Source: an uncultured Actinomycetaceae bacterium
GTDB lineage: Bacteria > Actinomycetota > Actinomycetes > Actinomycetales > Actinomycetaceae
Assembly (NCBI GenBank): GCA_902464405.1
Contig: CABQJD010000013.1
Span: 1-29,821, forward strand
Direction: 5' to 3'
Length of the DNA: 29,821 nt
Shown: positions 6,508 through 13,482 of the stretch, piece by piece
How positions within the stretch are numbered: position 1 is the first letter of the stretch
How the letters are laid out: every line of letters starts with the position of its first letter
Program-made: the position numbers and the translations under genes
The notes under the pieces: model-generated
Databases searched by the model: none
What the model was told of the DNA's origin: nothing
What the model saw: the letters and a program-made list of their open reading frames with translations, nothing else

Positions 6508-8886
6508 TTACTCAGCAGATTCTTCGACTGGAGTGCTTTCAGTACGTGTGCGGCGGCGTTCACGTGGTTTACGTTCACGGCGATCGCCATCACGAGAATC
6601 GAAATCGCGGCGTTCACGGCGATCACGACGCTCATGGCGTTCACTGCTACGCTCTTCACGATGTTCCTTAGCATCAGCTTGAGCAGCCTTTTCAGCTTCA
6701 AGCTGCTCCTCAGTGAGCACAGCACTCAACGAAAGCTTCCCGCGATCGTCAATCTCTGCAAGTTCTACCTCGACCTTATCACCTACATTGAGCACATCTT
6801 CCACGGCGTCAATGCGCTTACCACCCACAAGACGACGCACCTGAGAAATATGCAACAATCCATCTTTTCCAGGAGCTAAGGAAATAAACGCGCCGAACGT
6901 CGTCGTCTTTACCACCGTTCCAACGAAACGTTCGCCCACCTCAGGCATTGTCGGGTTTGCGATAGCGTTAATCGTCTGGCGCGCAGCTTCCGCTGCCGTT
7001 CCATTAGTGGCACCAATAAATACTGTGCCGTCTTCCTCAATTGTGATATCAGCACCAGTATCTTCTTGAATCTGGTTGATCATCTTGCCCTTCGGCCCGA
7101 TCACCTCACCGATCTTATCCACTGGAATCTTCACAGAAATAACGCGAGGAGCAGTTTCTGCCATCTCTTCAACTTCAGGAACTGCCTGATCGATAAGATC
7201 CAAAATCGCAAAGCGAGCATCGCGAGCTTGAGCAAGAGCTGCCGCCAAAACTTCCGCTGGAATACCATCGAGCTTCGTATCAAGCTGGAGAGCCGTCACA
7301 AACTCACGAGTACCAGCAACTTTGAAGTCCATATCGCCCAACGCATCTTCCGCGCCGAGAATATCGGTAAGAGCCACATAACGCTGCTCGCCTTCAATTT
7401 CGCCTGAAATCAACCCCATTGCAATACCAGCCACAGGAGCTGTAATCGGCACACCAGCATTGAGCAGCGAAATAGTTGAAGCACACACAGACCCCATCGA
7501 AGTGGAACCATTCGAGCCGAGCGCCTCACTCACCTGCCGAATCGCATACGGGAAATCTTCGCGGCTTGGCAGCACTGGCACGAGCGCACGCTCAGCGAGC
7601 ATACCATGCCCGATTTCGCGGCGCTTCGGAGAGCCAACGCGCCCCGTCTCGCCTGTGGAAAATGGCGGGAAATTGTAATGATGCATATAGCGCTTATGCG
7701 TGATCGGGGAAAGATTATCTACCTGCTGTTCCATCTTGAGCATATTCAAGGTGGTAACACCCATAATCTGCGTCTCTCCACGCTGGAAAATCGCCGAGCC
7801 ATGCACGCGAGGAAGCACACCTGCCTGAGCAGTAATCGTACGAATTTCTACAGGTGTGCGCCCATCCATACGCACGCCCTCGGTGAGCACACGGTTGCGC
7901 ATTGCGTTCTTCCAATGCGAATTTACAGCGAGAACAAGAGCTTGCTCACGCTCTGGGAACTGCTCAGCCAGCTCGGAAACAATCGCATCAGTCGCTTCGT
8001 TCAAAGCGACGTCACGCTCATGCTTATCAGTAATACCAAAAATAGGGTCGAAACGATCGCCAATTGCTTCAGCAACAGCCTCAAATTCTGCATCTTCATA
8101 GCTTGGATAGAGAGGATACTCCACTGGCTCTTTACCTGCGAGTTTTACAAGCTCTTCCTGAGCTTCGCACAGAGTGCGGATAAAGACCTTTGCAGCTTCT
8201 AAACCTTCAGCTACGACCTCTTCAGTCGGAGTGGTGCCGCCTTTTGCTACGTTATCGACAAGATTTTCGCCGCCCTCGGCCTCTACCATCATAATAGCAA
8301 CGTCGTCACCAACGATACGCCCAGCCACGACCATCACGAACGTGGCGCGTGGAAGCTCGGAATAGCGTGGGAATGCCACCCACTGCCCGTCAATCAAGGC
8401 AAGACGCGTGCCACCCACTGGACCGTGGAACGGCAAGCCAGAAATCTGAGTGGATGCAGATGCAGCGTTAATCGCCAGCACATCATACGCATCATCTGGG
8501 TGAACAGAAAGAACCGTTTCGATCACCTGCACCTCGTTGCGCAAGCCTTTCACAAACGCTGGACGAAGCGGCCTATCAATCACACGGGCTGCAAGAATCG
8601 CGTCAGTGCCAGCGCGCCCTTCACGGCGGAAGAACGAACCTGGAATACGCCCAGCAGCATATGCACGTTCTTCCACATCTACTGTGAGAGGGAAGAAATC
8701 GAAATGCTCGCGCGGCTGCGCAGAAACGGCTGTAGTGGAAAGAACCGTGGTTTCGCCGTCAAGATATGCCATAACTGCGCCTGCAGCTTGGCGGGCAAGC
8801 AGACCCGTTTCAAAACGAATCGTGCGAGTGCCGAAAGAACCGTTATCGATAACGGCTTCAGTTGATTTAATTTCTGGACCTTCCAT
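6508..8886 (-). CDS. pnp: Polynucleotide phosphorylase (polyribonucleotide nucleotidyltransferase)
   Basis: Phosphorolytic 3'-5' exoribonuclease of 792 residues, acting in mRNA turnover as a trimer; the actinobacterial enzyme was first described as guanosine pentaphosphate synthetase. Domains in order: first RNase PH core (about 10-230), helical linker, second RNase PH core (about 330-560) with the catalytic-region segment GDMDFKVAGTREFVTALQ, KH domain with GPKG at about 597-600, and S1 domain (about 649-720). The C-terminal tail from about 735 is a highly charged Arg/Glu/Asp segment, as in many actinobacterial PNPases and probably disordered. The ATG at 8886 is preceded by GGAGG at ideal spacing. 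A 469-bp leader separates it from rpsO. Confidence 0.98.
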   Translation of the reverse strand: MEGPEIKSTEAVIDNGSFGTRTIRFETGLLARQAAGAVMAYLDGETTVLSTTAVSAQPREHFDFFPLTVDVEERAYAAGRIPGSFFRREGRAGTDAILAARVIDRPLRPAFVKGLRNEVQVIETVLSVHPDDAYDVLAINAASASTQISGLPFHGPVGGTRLALIDGQWVAFPRYSELPRATFVMVVAGRIVGDDVAIMMVEAEGGENLVDNVAKGGTTPTEEVVAEGLEAAKVFIRTLCEAQEELVKLAGKEPVEYPLYPSYEDAEFEAVAEAIGDRFDPIFGITDKHERDVALNEATDAIVSELAEQFPEREQALVLAVNSHWKNAMRNRVLTEGVRMDGRTPVEIRTITAQAGVLPRVHGSAIFQRGETQIMGVTTLNMLKMEQQVDNLSPITHKRYMHHYNFPPFSTGETGRVGSPKRREIGHGMLAERALVPVLPSREDFPYAIRQVSEALGSNGSTSMGSVCASTISLLNAGVPITAPVAGIAMGLISGEIEGEQRYVALTDILGAEDALGDMDFKVAGTREFVTALQLDTKLDGIPAEVLAAALAQARDARFAILDLIDQAVPEVEEMAETAPRVISVKIPVDKIGEVIGPKGKMINQIQEDTGADITIEEDGTVFIGATNGTAAEAARQTINAIANPTMPEVGERFVGTVVKTTTFGAFISLAPGKDGLLHISQVRRLVGGKRIDAVEDVLNVGDKVEVELAEIDDRGKLSLSAVLTEEQLEAEKAAQADAKEHREERSSERHERRDRRERRDFDSRDGDRRERKPRERRRTRTESTPVEESAE

Positions 8887-9320
8887 GAGGCCTCCTTCTT
8901 TTCAGAGCAATACACCTACCTGCACTTATATCTGCACTTACCGCAATTAGTAGCACTATGCGTGTAGCTGTTTTGCTATTTTATCCCTGCCCTGATTTTT
9001 GATGCGGCCATCGATAATCACACTCGGGGGGGGGATCTCCCGCTTGCCATTACCGAGAGCCGAACCTCGCGGGCTGGGTTTCATCTTCTTCTATTAAATT
9101 AATTCGTGACGAGTACGCCAGCGTTTGCTTTCTCACACAGCTTCCTGCATGCTCACATAAGCTATATAACGCCTGCCATTTCGCTGTGTTTACTGCACTT
9201 GTAGTTTCTAGCACTCCCAAGATCTATGAAAATAGCTTAGCTCGACTATACAAACAGCACGCAACCTTCGCCATTTCATATATCTAAGATATTTCGCCAA
9301 GTATACCCGCACACAATAAT
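8887..9320. promoter_or_regulatory. Intergenic leader between rpsO and pnp with G9 homopolymer and GC-rich hairpins
   Basis: No gene is seen here. On the plus strand a run of nine G (9026-9034) is embedded in a GC-rich segment (9020-9080) that can fold: CTCGG pairs with CCGAG around the run, GGG/CCC lies inside, and a second stem CCGCGAGG/CTCTCGG overlaps it. On the minus strand GGATAAAATAG (near 8980) is a possible -10 for pnp with no clear -35. PNPase mRNA is autoregulated through leader hairpins in enteric bacteria; whether that applies here is inference. Confidence 0.4.
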
Positions 9321-9343
9321 CGGCTCGGGCGCTGCCCGAGCCG
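9321..9343 (-). terminator. GC-rich terminator hairpin after rpsO
   Basis: CGGCTCGGGC and GCCCGAGCCG form a perfect 10-bp stem with a 3-base loop, 12 bases after the rpsO stop. The minus-strand continuation ATTATTGTG is only a weak U tract, but stem strength and placement support termination between rpsO and pnp. Confidence 0.7.
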
Positions 9344-9355
9344 ACGTACAAAGCG

Positions 9356-9625
9356 CTATCGACGCAAGCCGAGACGCGCAATCAATGAACGGTAACGCTC
9401 GATATCTTCCTTAGCTAGATACTGTAAAAGACGGCGACGTTTACCGATCAGAAGCATCAAACCGCGGCGTGAATGATGATCATGCACGTGCGAGCGGAAA
9501 TGCTCCGTAAGATCCTTAATACGAGCCGAGAGCAATGCCACCTGAACCTCTGGCGAACCAGTGTCGCCCTCATGGGTTGCATACTCAGCAATGATCTGAT
9601 CTTTGCGCTCTTTATCGAGAGCCAT
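9356..9625 (-). CDS. rpsO: 30S ribosomal protein S15
   Basis: Ribosomal protein of 89 residues, the standard S15 length, which binds 16S rRNA early in assembly of the small-subunit platform. The family sequence is obvious: TGSPEVQVALLSARI, a DHHSRRGLMLLIGKRRRLL core, and a YRSLIARLGLRR end. The ATG at 9625 has AGGAG 5-6 bases upstream; the open frame extends to 9772, but that extra stretch is leader RNA, not protein. It has its own TAGACT promoter and a leader hairpin upstream, and a strong terminator hairpin downstream, so it is likely at least partly expressed as its own unit between ribF and pnp. Confidence 0.98.
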   Translation of the reverse strand: MALDKERKDQIIAEYATHEGDTGSPEVQVALLSARIKDLTEHFRSHVHDHHSRRGLMLLIGKRRRLLQYLAKEDIERYRSLIARLGLRR

Positions 9626-9654
9626 ACGATTCTCCTTTTGTTCCGTTGCACAGA

Positions 9655-9677
9655 GCCCGAGGTCTTTTTCCTCGAGC
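9655..9677 (-). promoter_or_regulatory. Leader hairpin upstream of rpsO, candidate S15 autoregulatory element
   Basis: On the minus strand GCTCGAGG and CCTCGGGC form an 8-bp stem with one G-U pair and an AAAAAGA loop. It lies in the predicted leader about 30 bases before the start codon. S15 represses its own mRNA through leader structures in several bacteria, and these structures differ between phyla. This hairpin is a candidate only; I do not recognise a described S15 leader class. Confidence 0.35.
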
Positions 9678-9710
9678 ACGCCAATCCGTGGCCGATCTAA
9701 CGGCTCATCT

Positions 9711-9716
9711 AGTCTA
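9711..9716 (-). promoter_or_regulatory. Extended -10 promoter (TGCTAGACT) of rpsO
   Basis: On the minus strand TGCTAGACT lies about 90 bases upstream of the rpsO start. An extended TGn -10 plus TAGACT is common in actinobacterial housekeeping promoters. TTTCAG about 18 bases upstream is the best -35 candidate, which is weak. Transcription would begin near 9704, giving a leader of about 80 bases that contains the hairpin at 9655-9677. Confidence 0.5.
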
Positions 9717-9850
9717 GCATTAGGCGCAAGGCAGCTGAAATCCTTAGAGAGGTGACATCGGGCACGGTGCACACGGCGCTCGGGTTCCGCAAAATCGGCA
9801 GCGCAACCTACCCCTCGTTGTGCAGCGCCGTTACTTAATACATCTTGCGC

Positions 9851-10843
9851 TTATTGAGCAGTGACGGCTGCAGGATCAATACGCCCGGCCACAGGCACAG
9901 AAAGAATCTCTGCTGTGGTGCGTAAATCTTCATCCATCTGCTTCAAAAGATGCTCCACTGATTCGAGTTTGAGCATCGGGCGCAAGTATTCGATGAAATC
10001 AACAGCAATTTCTTGCCCGTAAAGATTAAGATCTGCGCGTCCGAGCGCATGAGCCTCAACTGTACGTTCTAGACCGCCAAACTGCGGATTTGAACCAACA
10101 GAAATAGCTGCTGGAAGTTTTTCTACAGCATCGGTACCAGGAATTGCTCGCACAAGCCACCCAGCATACACACCGTCTACTGGAACCTCACCGAGATTAT
10201 TTCCACGCAAATTAGCGGTAGGAAAGCCCAGCTCACGCCCTCGCTGAAAACCGCGCTGCACTATTCCTCGAATCCTATGAGGACGCCCCAGCACATTCGC
10301 AGCTTCAGCTACACACCCCTTGGCAAGCAGTTCTCGAACCCACGTCGAGCTCCAGCGCCTGCCCAACGGTGAGCACACATCAGGTACAATCGTCACGCCA
10401 AAAGAATACTTCTCTCCCAGCTCATGCAGGGTTTGCCCTGTGCCAGTATTTCCAGCCCCGAAACGCACATCTTCGCCCACTATTACATATTGAGCGTACA
10501 ACTGATCGACGATTTGTTGCTGCACGAAATCTTCTGCCGAAAGCTGAGCGTACTGCAAGGAGTAGCGCTGCACATACACGATATCGATACCAGCAGATTC
10601 AAGCCGCTGCAGACGATCATCAAGAGAGGTGACGAGGTTAGTTTCAAGCTCAGGAGTATGCACCGAGCGAGGGTGCGGATCGAACGTAAGAGCTAATGCT
10701 GGAATACCAAGCTCTCGTGCCTTATTCACTGTGGCAGCAAGAATTGCTTTATGCCCGCGGTGAACACCATCAAATATACCTATAGTGACGACAGACCCGC
10801 CAAAATCGGCAGGGATATCGCTAGGTGTATGCCAAATATTCAT
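9851..10843 (-). CDS. ribF: Bifunctional riboflavin kinase / FAD synthetase
   Basis: Cytoplasmic enzyme of 330 residues that phosphorylates riboflavin to FMN and adenylates FMN to FAD. The N-terminal FMN adenylyltransferase domain shows the nucleotidyltransferase signature FDGVHRGH (24-31), FDPHPRSV, and the STWVREL segment corresponding to the ISSTxIR motif. The C-terminal riboflavin kinase domain starts near 185 with RIRGIVQRGFQRGRELGFPTANL, the kinase's flavin/ATP-binding GxxxGFPTAN region, and continues to VDFIEYLRPMLKLES. The length is typical. ATG at 10843 is chosen because the family N-terminus begins here; the ribosome-binding site is weak. It is usual to find ribF next to truB in actinobacteria. 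Confidence 0.97.
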   Translation of the reverse strand: MNIWHTPSDIPADFGGSVVTIGIFDGVHRGHKAILAATVNKARELGIPALALTFDPHPRSVHTPELETNLVTSLDDRLQRLESAGIDIVYVQRYSLQYAQLSAEDFVQQQIVDQLYAQYVIVGEDVRFGAGNTGTGQTLHELGEKYSFGVTIVPDVCSPLGRRWSSTWVRELLAKGCVAEAANVLGRPHRIRGIVQRGFQRGRELGFPTANLRGNNLGEVPVDGVYAGWLVRAIPGTDAVEKLPAAISVGSNPQFGGLERTVEAHALGRADLNLYGQEIAVDFIEYLRPMLKLESVEHLLKQMDEDLRTTAEILSVPVAGRIDPAAVTAQ

Positions 10844-10900
10844 TGAGTGAATCCGATTTGTAAAAGATCGATTGTAAAAGACGACGAGAATTTAAAAACC

Positions 10901-11149
10901 TTATAGACTGCGCAAACCAAGCTGACGGCGTCCATGTGACTGATCGGCAGGGCGAGCACCTGGCTGCGCTGAAGCAGCACGAAGCCCTAATCCTGACTGC
11001 CCAGCACCTTTACACCCGCAGCCACAACCATCTGCAGCTGCGCCACCTATGCGCGCAGCAGTATCTTCGCGCTGCTTATGAGCGCGTGCCGCCTGATCAA
11101 CAGCCTGTTCGTCTGAAATTTCATGCTTGCCACATGCACATTTTGCCAT
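10901..11149 (-). CDS. Small cysteine-rich protein of unknown function
   Basis: An 82-residue frame on the same strand as its neighbours, between truB and ribF. It begins MAKCACGKHE, with a CxCxxH motif, then a charged helical stretch (about 13-34: DEQAVDQAARAHKQRED), then a second cluster DGCGCGCKG (about 41-49), and a Gly/Ala/Arg-rich tail. Codon use resembles the flanking genes. The two clusters give two plus three Cys and one His, so metal binding is plausible but is inference. I do not recognise a family. The ribosome-binding site before ATG 11149 is poor, which lowers certainty. It lies 57 bases upstream of ribF and could be co-transcribed with truB and ribF. Confidence 0.55.
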   Translation of the reverse strand: MAKCACGKHEISDEQAVDQAARAHKQREDTAARIGGAAADGCGCGCKGAGQSGLGLRAASAQPGARPADQSHGRRQLGLRSL

Positions 11150-11326
11150 GCGCTCAGTTTAAGCTCATTCTTCACTTCGCGCCAATGAAACGAATATGAA
11201 GCACGCACGGTCTACCTCAGATATTCATCTACGAATCTTTCATCTATCAATCATGTGCAAGAAAAATTCTTCGATACTGCGACGTTCAATAATGAGAAAT
11301 ATCATCACGATTGAAGAGTTTTTCTT

Positions 11327-12490
11327 TTATAAAGGAAAGACTACAGCAGGAGCGATGAATTTTCCTCGCTTCTTCCCTATTGCCACAAGCTCCAAAGATT
11401 TTCCGCTCAGCTCTTCAACTGCATTCAAACTTTCAGCAGTTCCTAGCCCTTCAGCACTACCAACCTTCTCAACACTACTCATTTTTTCAGCAACTCCTGC
11501 CTCGTCAGCGCTGCTTAGCTCTTCGTGAATCAGCGCCACAGGCCACGCTTTCAGGCGTTCAGCACCCTCGATAAATTGGCCGTGCCTCAAAGCTGCAGCC
11601 TGCTCATCACTCACGCGCACACTCGCTGGCAAGACGCTCTCAGCTGCGTGAACAAGAGGAAAGATCGGCAATTCCTGCCCAGCACGTACACGCCCAGCAA
11701 GATTCACAATACTGCTCGCCTGGTCAATCGTCAGTGCCCCTACCTGCACGCGCCGCAGCATAGTGAGATGTGCCCCCATGCCAAGAGCTGCCCCGAGATC
11801 GCGCGCAAGCGCACGAATATATGTGCCTGCCGAGCAGTTCACTCGAATATCCACATCAATCACTGGCGAGACGGGTCTGCCCATCACATAAAAATAATCT
11901 GCACGCGGATTGCTTGTGCGCACAAAACTATAGATCGTAACCGCCCGCTCAGGAAGCTCAATGCTCTCCCCTCGACGCACGCGATCATATGCCCGCTCTC
12001 CATCAACTTTTATCGCAGATACTGACGATGGGCGCTGCATAATTTTCCCAGTCAGCCCAGCTATCGCTTCATCTAGCCGGGATAGCGAAAAATCTGGGCG
12101 CAGCCCAATTGAATCTTTTATCAGCTCTCCGTGAGCATCCTCAGTTGTCGTGCTGGCTCCGAAACGAATAGTTGCAAGATAAGTCTTATCGTGCCCGCTC
12201 ATATACGTGAGAAGTTTCGTCGCTGCGCCCACACCGATCGTCAGCAAACCCGTTGCCATCGGATCGAGTGTGCCAGCATGCCCGACCTTGCGCGTACCAG
12301 CAAGGCGGCGCACAGCTCCAACGACGTCATGAGACGTGACGCCAGCAGGCTTGTCAACCAATAAAATGCCACTTTCACGCGATCCAGGAGCGCCTGGTAC
12401 TGGGCGTGGAAGATCGCCCCACGGCATGACGCGCAAAAGATTTTTGTGCGCTGCTGCTTCTTTTGCCGTCTTATGTGCTGCACTGCTCAC
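11327..12490 (-). CDS. truB: tRNA pseudouridine(55) synthase
   Basis: Enzyme of 387 residues that makes the universal pseudouridine-55 in the T loop of tRNAs. The catalytic domain is clear: GILLVDKPAGVTSHDVV (41-57), the catalytic motif GHAGTLDPMATG with Asp76, and the KTYLATIRFGASTTTEDAHGE segment. C-terminally, after the QELPIFPLVHAAESVLP region, an approximately 40-residue Ser/Ala/Glu/Val repeat stretch (about 326-366) interrupts the small PUA-like end domain before the final LELVAIGKKRGKFIAPAVVFPL. The start is a GTG at 12490 with GGGAA about 10 bases upstream; the N-terminal 35 residues before the core are an unusual extension. It follows rbfA by 21 bases, so the two are co-transcribed. 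Confidence 0.97.
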   Translation of the reverse strand: MSSAAHKTAKEAAAHKNLLRVMPWGDLPRPVPGAPGSRESGILLVDKPAGVTSHDVVGAVRRLAGTRKVGHAGTLDPMATGLLTIGVGAATKLLTYMSGHDKTYLATIRFGASTTTEDAHGELIKDSIGLRPDFSLSRLDEAIAGLTGKIMQRPSSVSAIKVDGERAYDRVRRGESIELPERAVTIYSFVRTSNPRADYFYVMGRPVSPVIDVDIRVNCSAGTYIRALARDLGAALGMGAHLTMLRRVQVGALTIDQASSIVNLAGRVRAGQELPIFPLVHAAESVLPASVRVSDEQAAALRHGQFIEGAERLKAWPVALIHEELSSADEAGVAEKMSSVEKVGSAEGLGTAESLNAVEELSGKSLELVAIGKKRGKFIAPAVVFPL

Positions 12491-12511
12491 CTTTGTACTG
12501 CTTCCCTGCTA

Positions 12512-13081
12512 CTAGGCGTTTTCCACGCTTTCAGATGCTTCCAACTCCGAAGCACGTATAGACGATTCATCTTGAACAAAGTTGCCAACAAATTCAAGAT
12601 CGTCGTATTGTGAATTTTCTGCGAGCGATTCTATTTGCTCAGGCTCATCAGCTGCTTCAGCTATTTCACGCGGTTTCTTATATGGATCAGCATCGCCAGC
12701 ATAGGTAGCTCCTTCTGCAATTCGCTGTACTTCAGCGTCATGCAAGCGCGCCGCAACGAGTGCATCTTCAATCGAACGGCTCTGCTCAGGAAGCGCATCG
12801 AGTTCGAATGCCAGAGTGGGCGTGAGGCGTAAACCAAGCTGTTTACCAACTGCCGAGCGAATCATACCCGTCGCGCTTGTAAGCGCACGAGCAGAATCGC
12901 GCTTATCTTTTTCAGATCCATACACTGTATAAAAAACGGTAGCATGCTGCAGATCACCAGTAACGCGAACGTCTGTAACGGTGACCATACCCAGACGAGG
13001 GTCTTTCAATTTCGTATTGATAATACGCGCTACGATCTGCTGGATTTGCTCGCTCACACGTGCCACACGAGTATTTGGCAT
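12512..13081 (-). CDS. rbfA: 30S ribosome-binding factor A
   Basis: Ribosome maturation factor of 189 residues that helps 16S rRNA 5'-end processing and 30S assembly, especially in the cold. The KH-like RbfA core is in the first 120 residues: ARVSEQIQQIVARII, DPRLGMVTVTDVRVTGDL, ATVFYTVYG, and the LGLRLTPTLAFELD strand. From about 125 an acidic, low-complexity tail of some 60 residues rich in Glu, Ala and Ser is added; the family is usually 120-150 residues, so the tail is long. ATG 13081 has AAGGAG about 8 bases upstream. It lies between infB and truB, the standard order. Confidence 0.95.
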   Translation of the reverse strand: MPNTRVARVSEQIQQIVARIINTKLKDPRLGMVTVTDVRVTGDLQHATVFYTVYGSEKDKRDSARALTSATGMIRSAVGKQLGLRLTPTLAFELDALPEQSRSIEDALVAARLHDAEVQRIAEGATYAGDADPYKKPREIAEAADEPEQIESLAENSQYDDLEFVGNFVQDESSIRASELEASESVENA

Positions 13082-13482
13082 ATTCTCATCTCCTTGAATT
13101 ACGTAAAATTCTTAACCCTGCCAGCTGTATCAGCGCCTCAGCTACCTGTATCAGTATCTCAGCTACAGCACTAGCTCAGCTACAGCAGTACGCTAGTTTC
13201 TCACCAGAGCGCCTTATATCTGCCTTGCCGTACTTATCAGCTCTCGTAAATATTTCTGCTACACAGTCTATGCTCTATATCCATAGAATATCGATAGAAT
13301 ATCAGTCTGTATAGCACAAACGCACACATAATGCATGCAATTATTTACATATCAGACATTACGCTGAGACTGGGGTATGAGCTGCGGGTGCAGAGTGCAC
13401 ATACGCTCCGCACCCGCCACAGCATCATACCTCTGGCGCCACAAACGCCAAGAAAACAGCAGACGCTAGCCCGCCTGCAAGA
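13082..13482. repeat. Intergenic region with degenerate CTCAGCTA repeats between infB and rbfA
   Basis: No gene is seen in these 401 bases. From about 13120 to 13195 there are degenerate units ending CTCAGCTAC (CTGTATCAGCGCCTCAGCTA, CTGTATCAGTATCTCAGCTA, CAGCACTAGCTCAGCTA, CAGCAGTA). Near 13280-13305 TAGAATATC is repeated. The spacing is unusual, because rbfA normally follows infB closely. The repeats have no obvious function. Confidence 0.6.
13384..13417 (-). terminator. GC-rich hairpin downstream of infB
   Basis: GCGGGTGC (13384-13391) pairs with GCACCCGC (13410-13417), extended inside by GAG/CTC after one mismatch. It lies about 65 bases after the infB stop. No T-run follows on the minus strand, so intrinsic termination is uncertain; RNA stabilisation or processing is an alternative. 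Confidence 0.5.

Noticed and set aside
7606..8202. Plus-strand 198-codon frame inside pnp
   Set aside because: Antisense to the highly conserved second half of PNPase; no ribosome-binding site and codon use typical of a shadow frame.
9626..9772. N-terminal extension of S15 upstream of 9625
   Set aside because: The frame is open by chance through the leader; the canonical 89-residue start has a strong Shine-Dalgarno and the leader contains the promoter.
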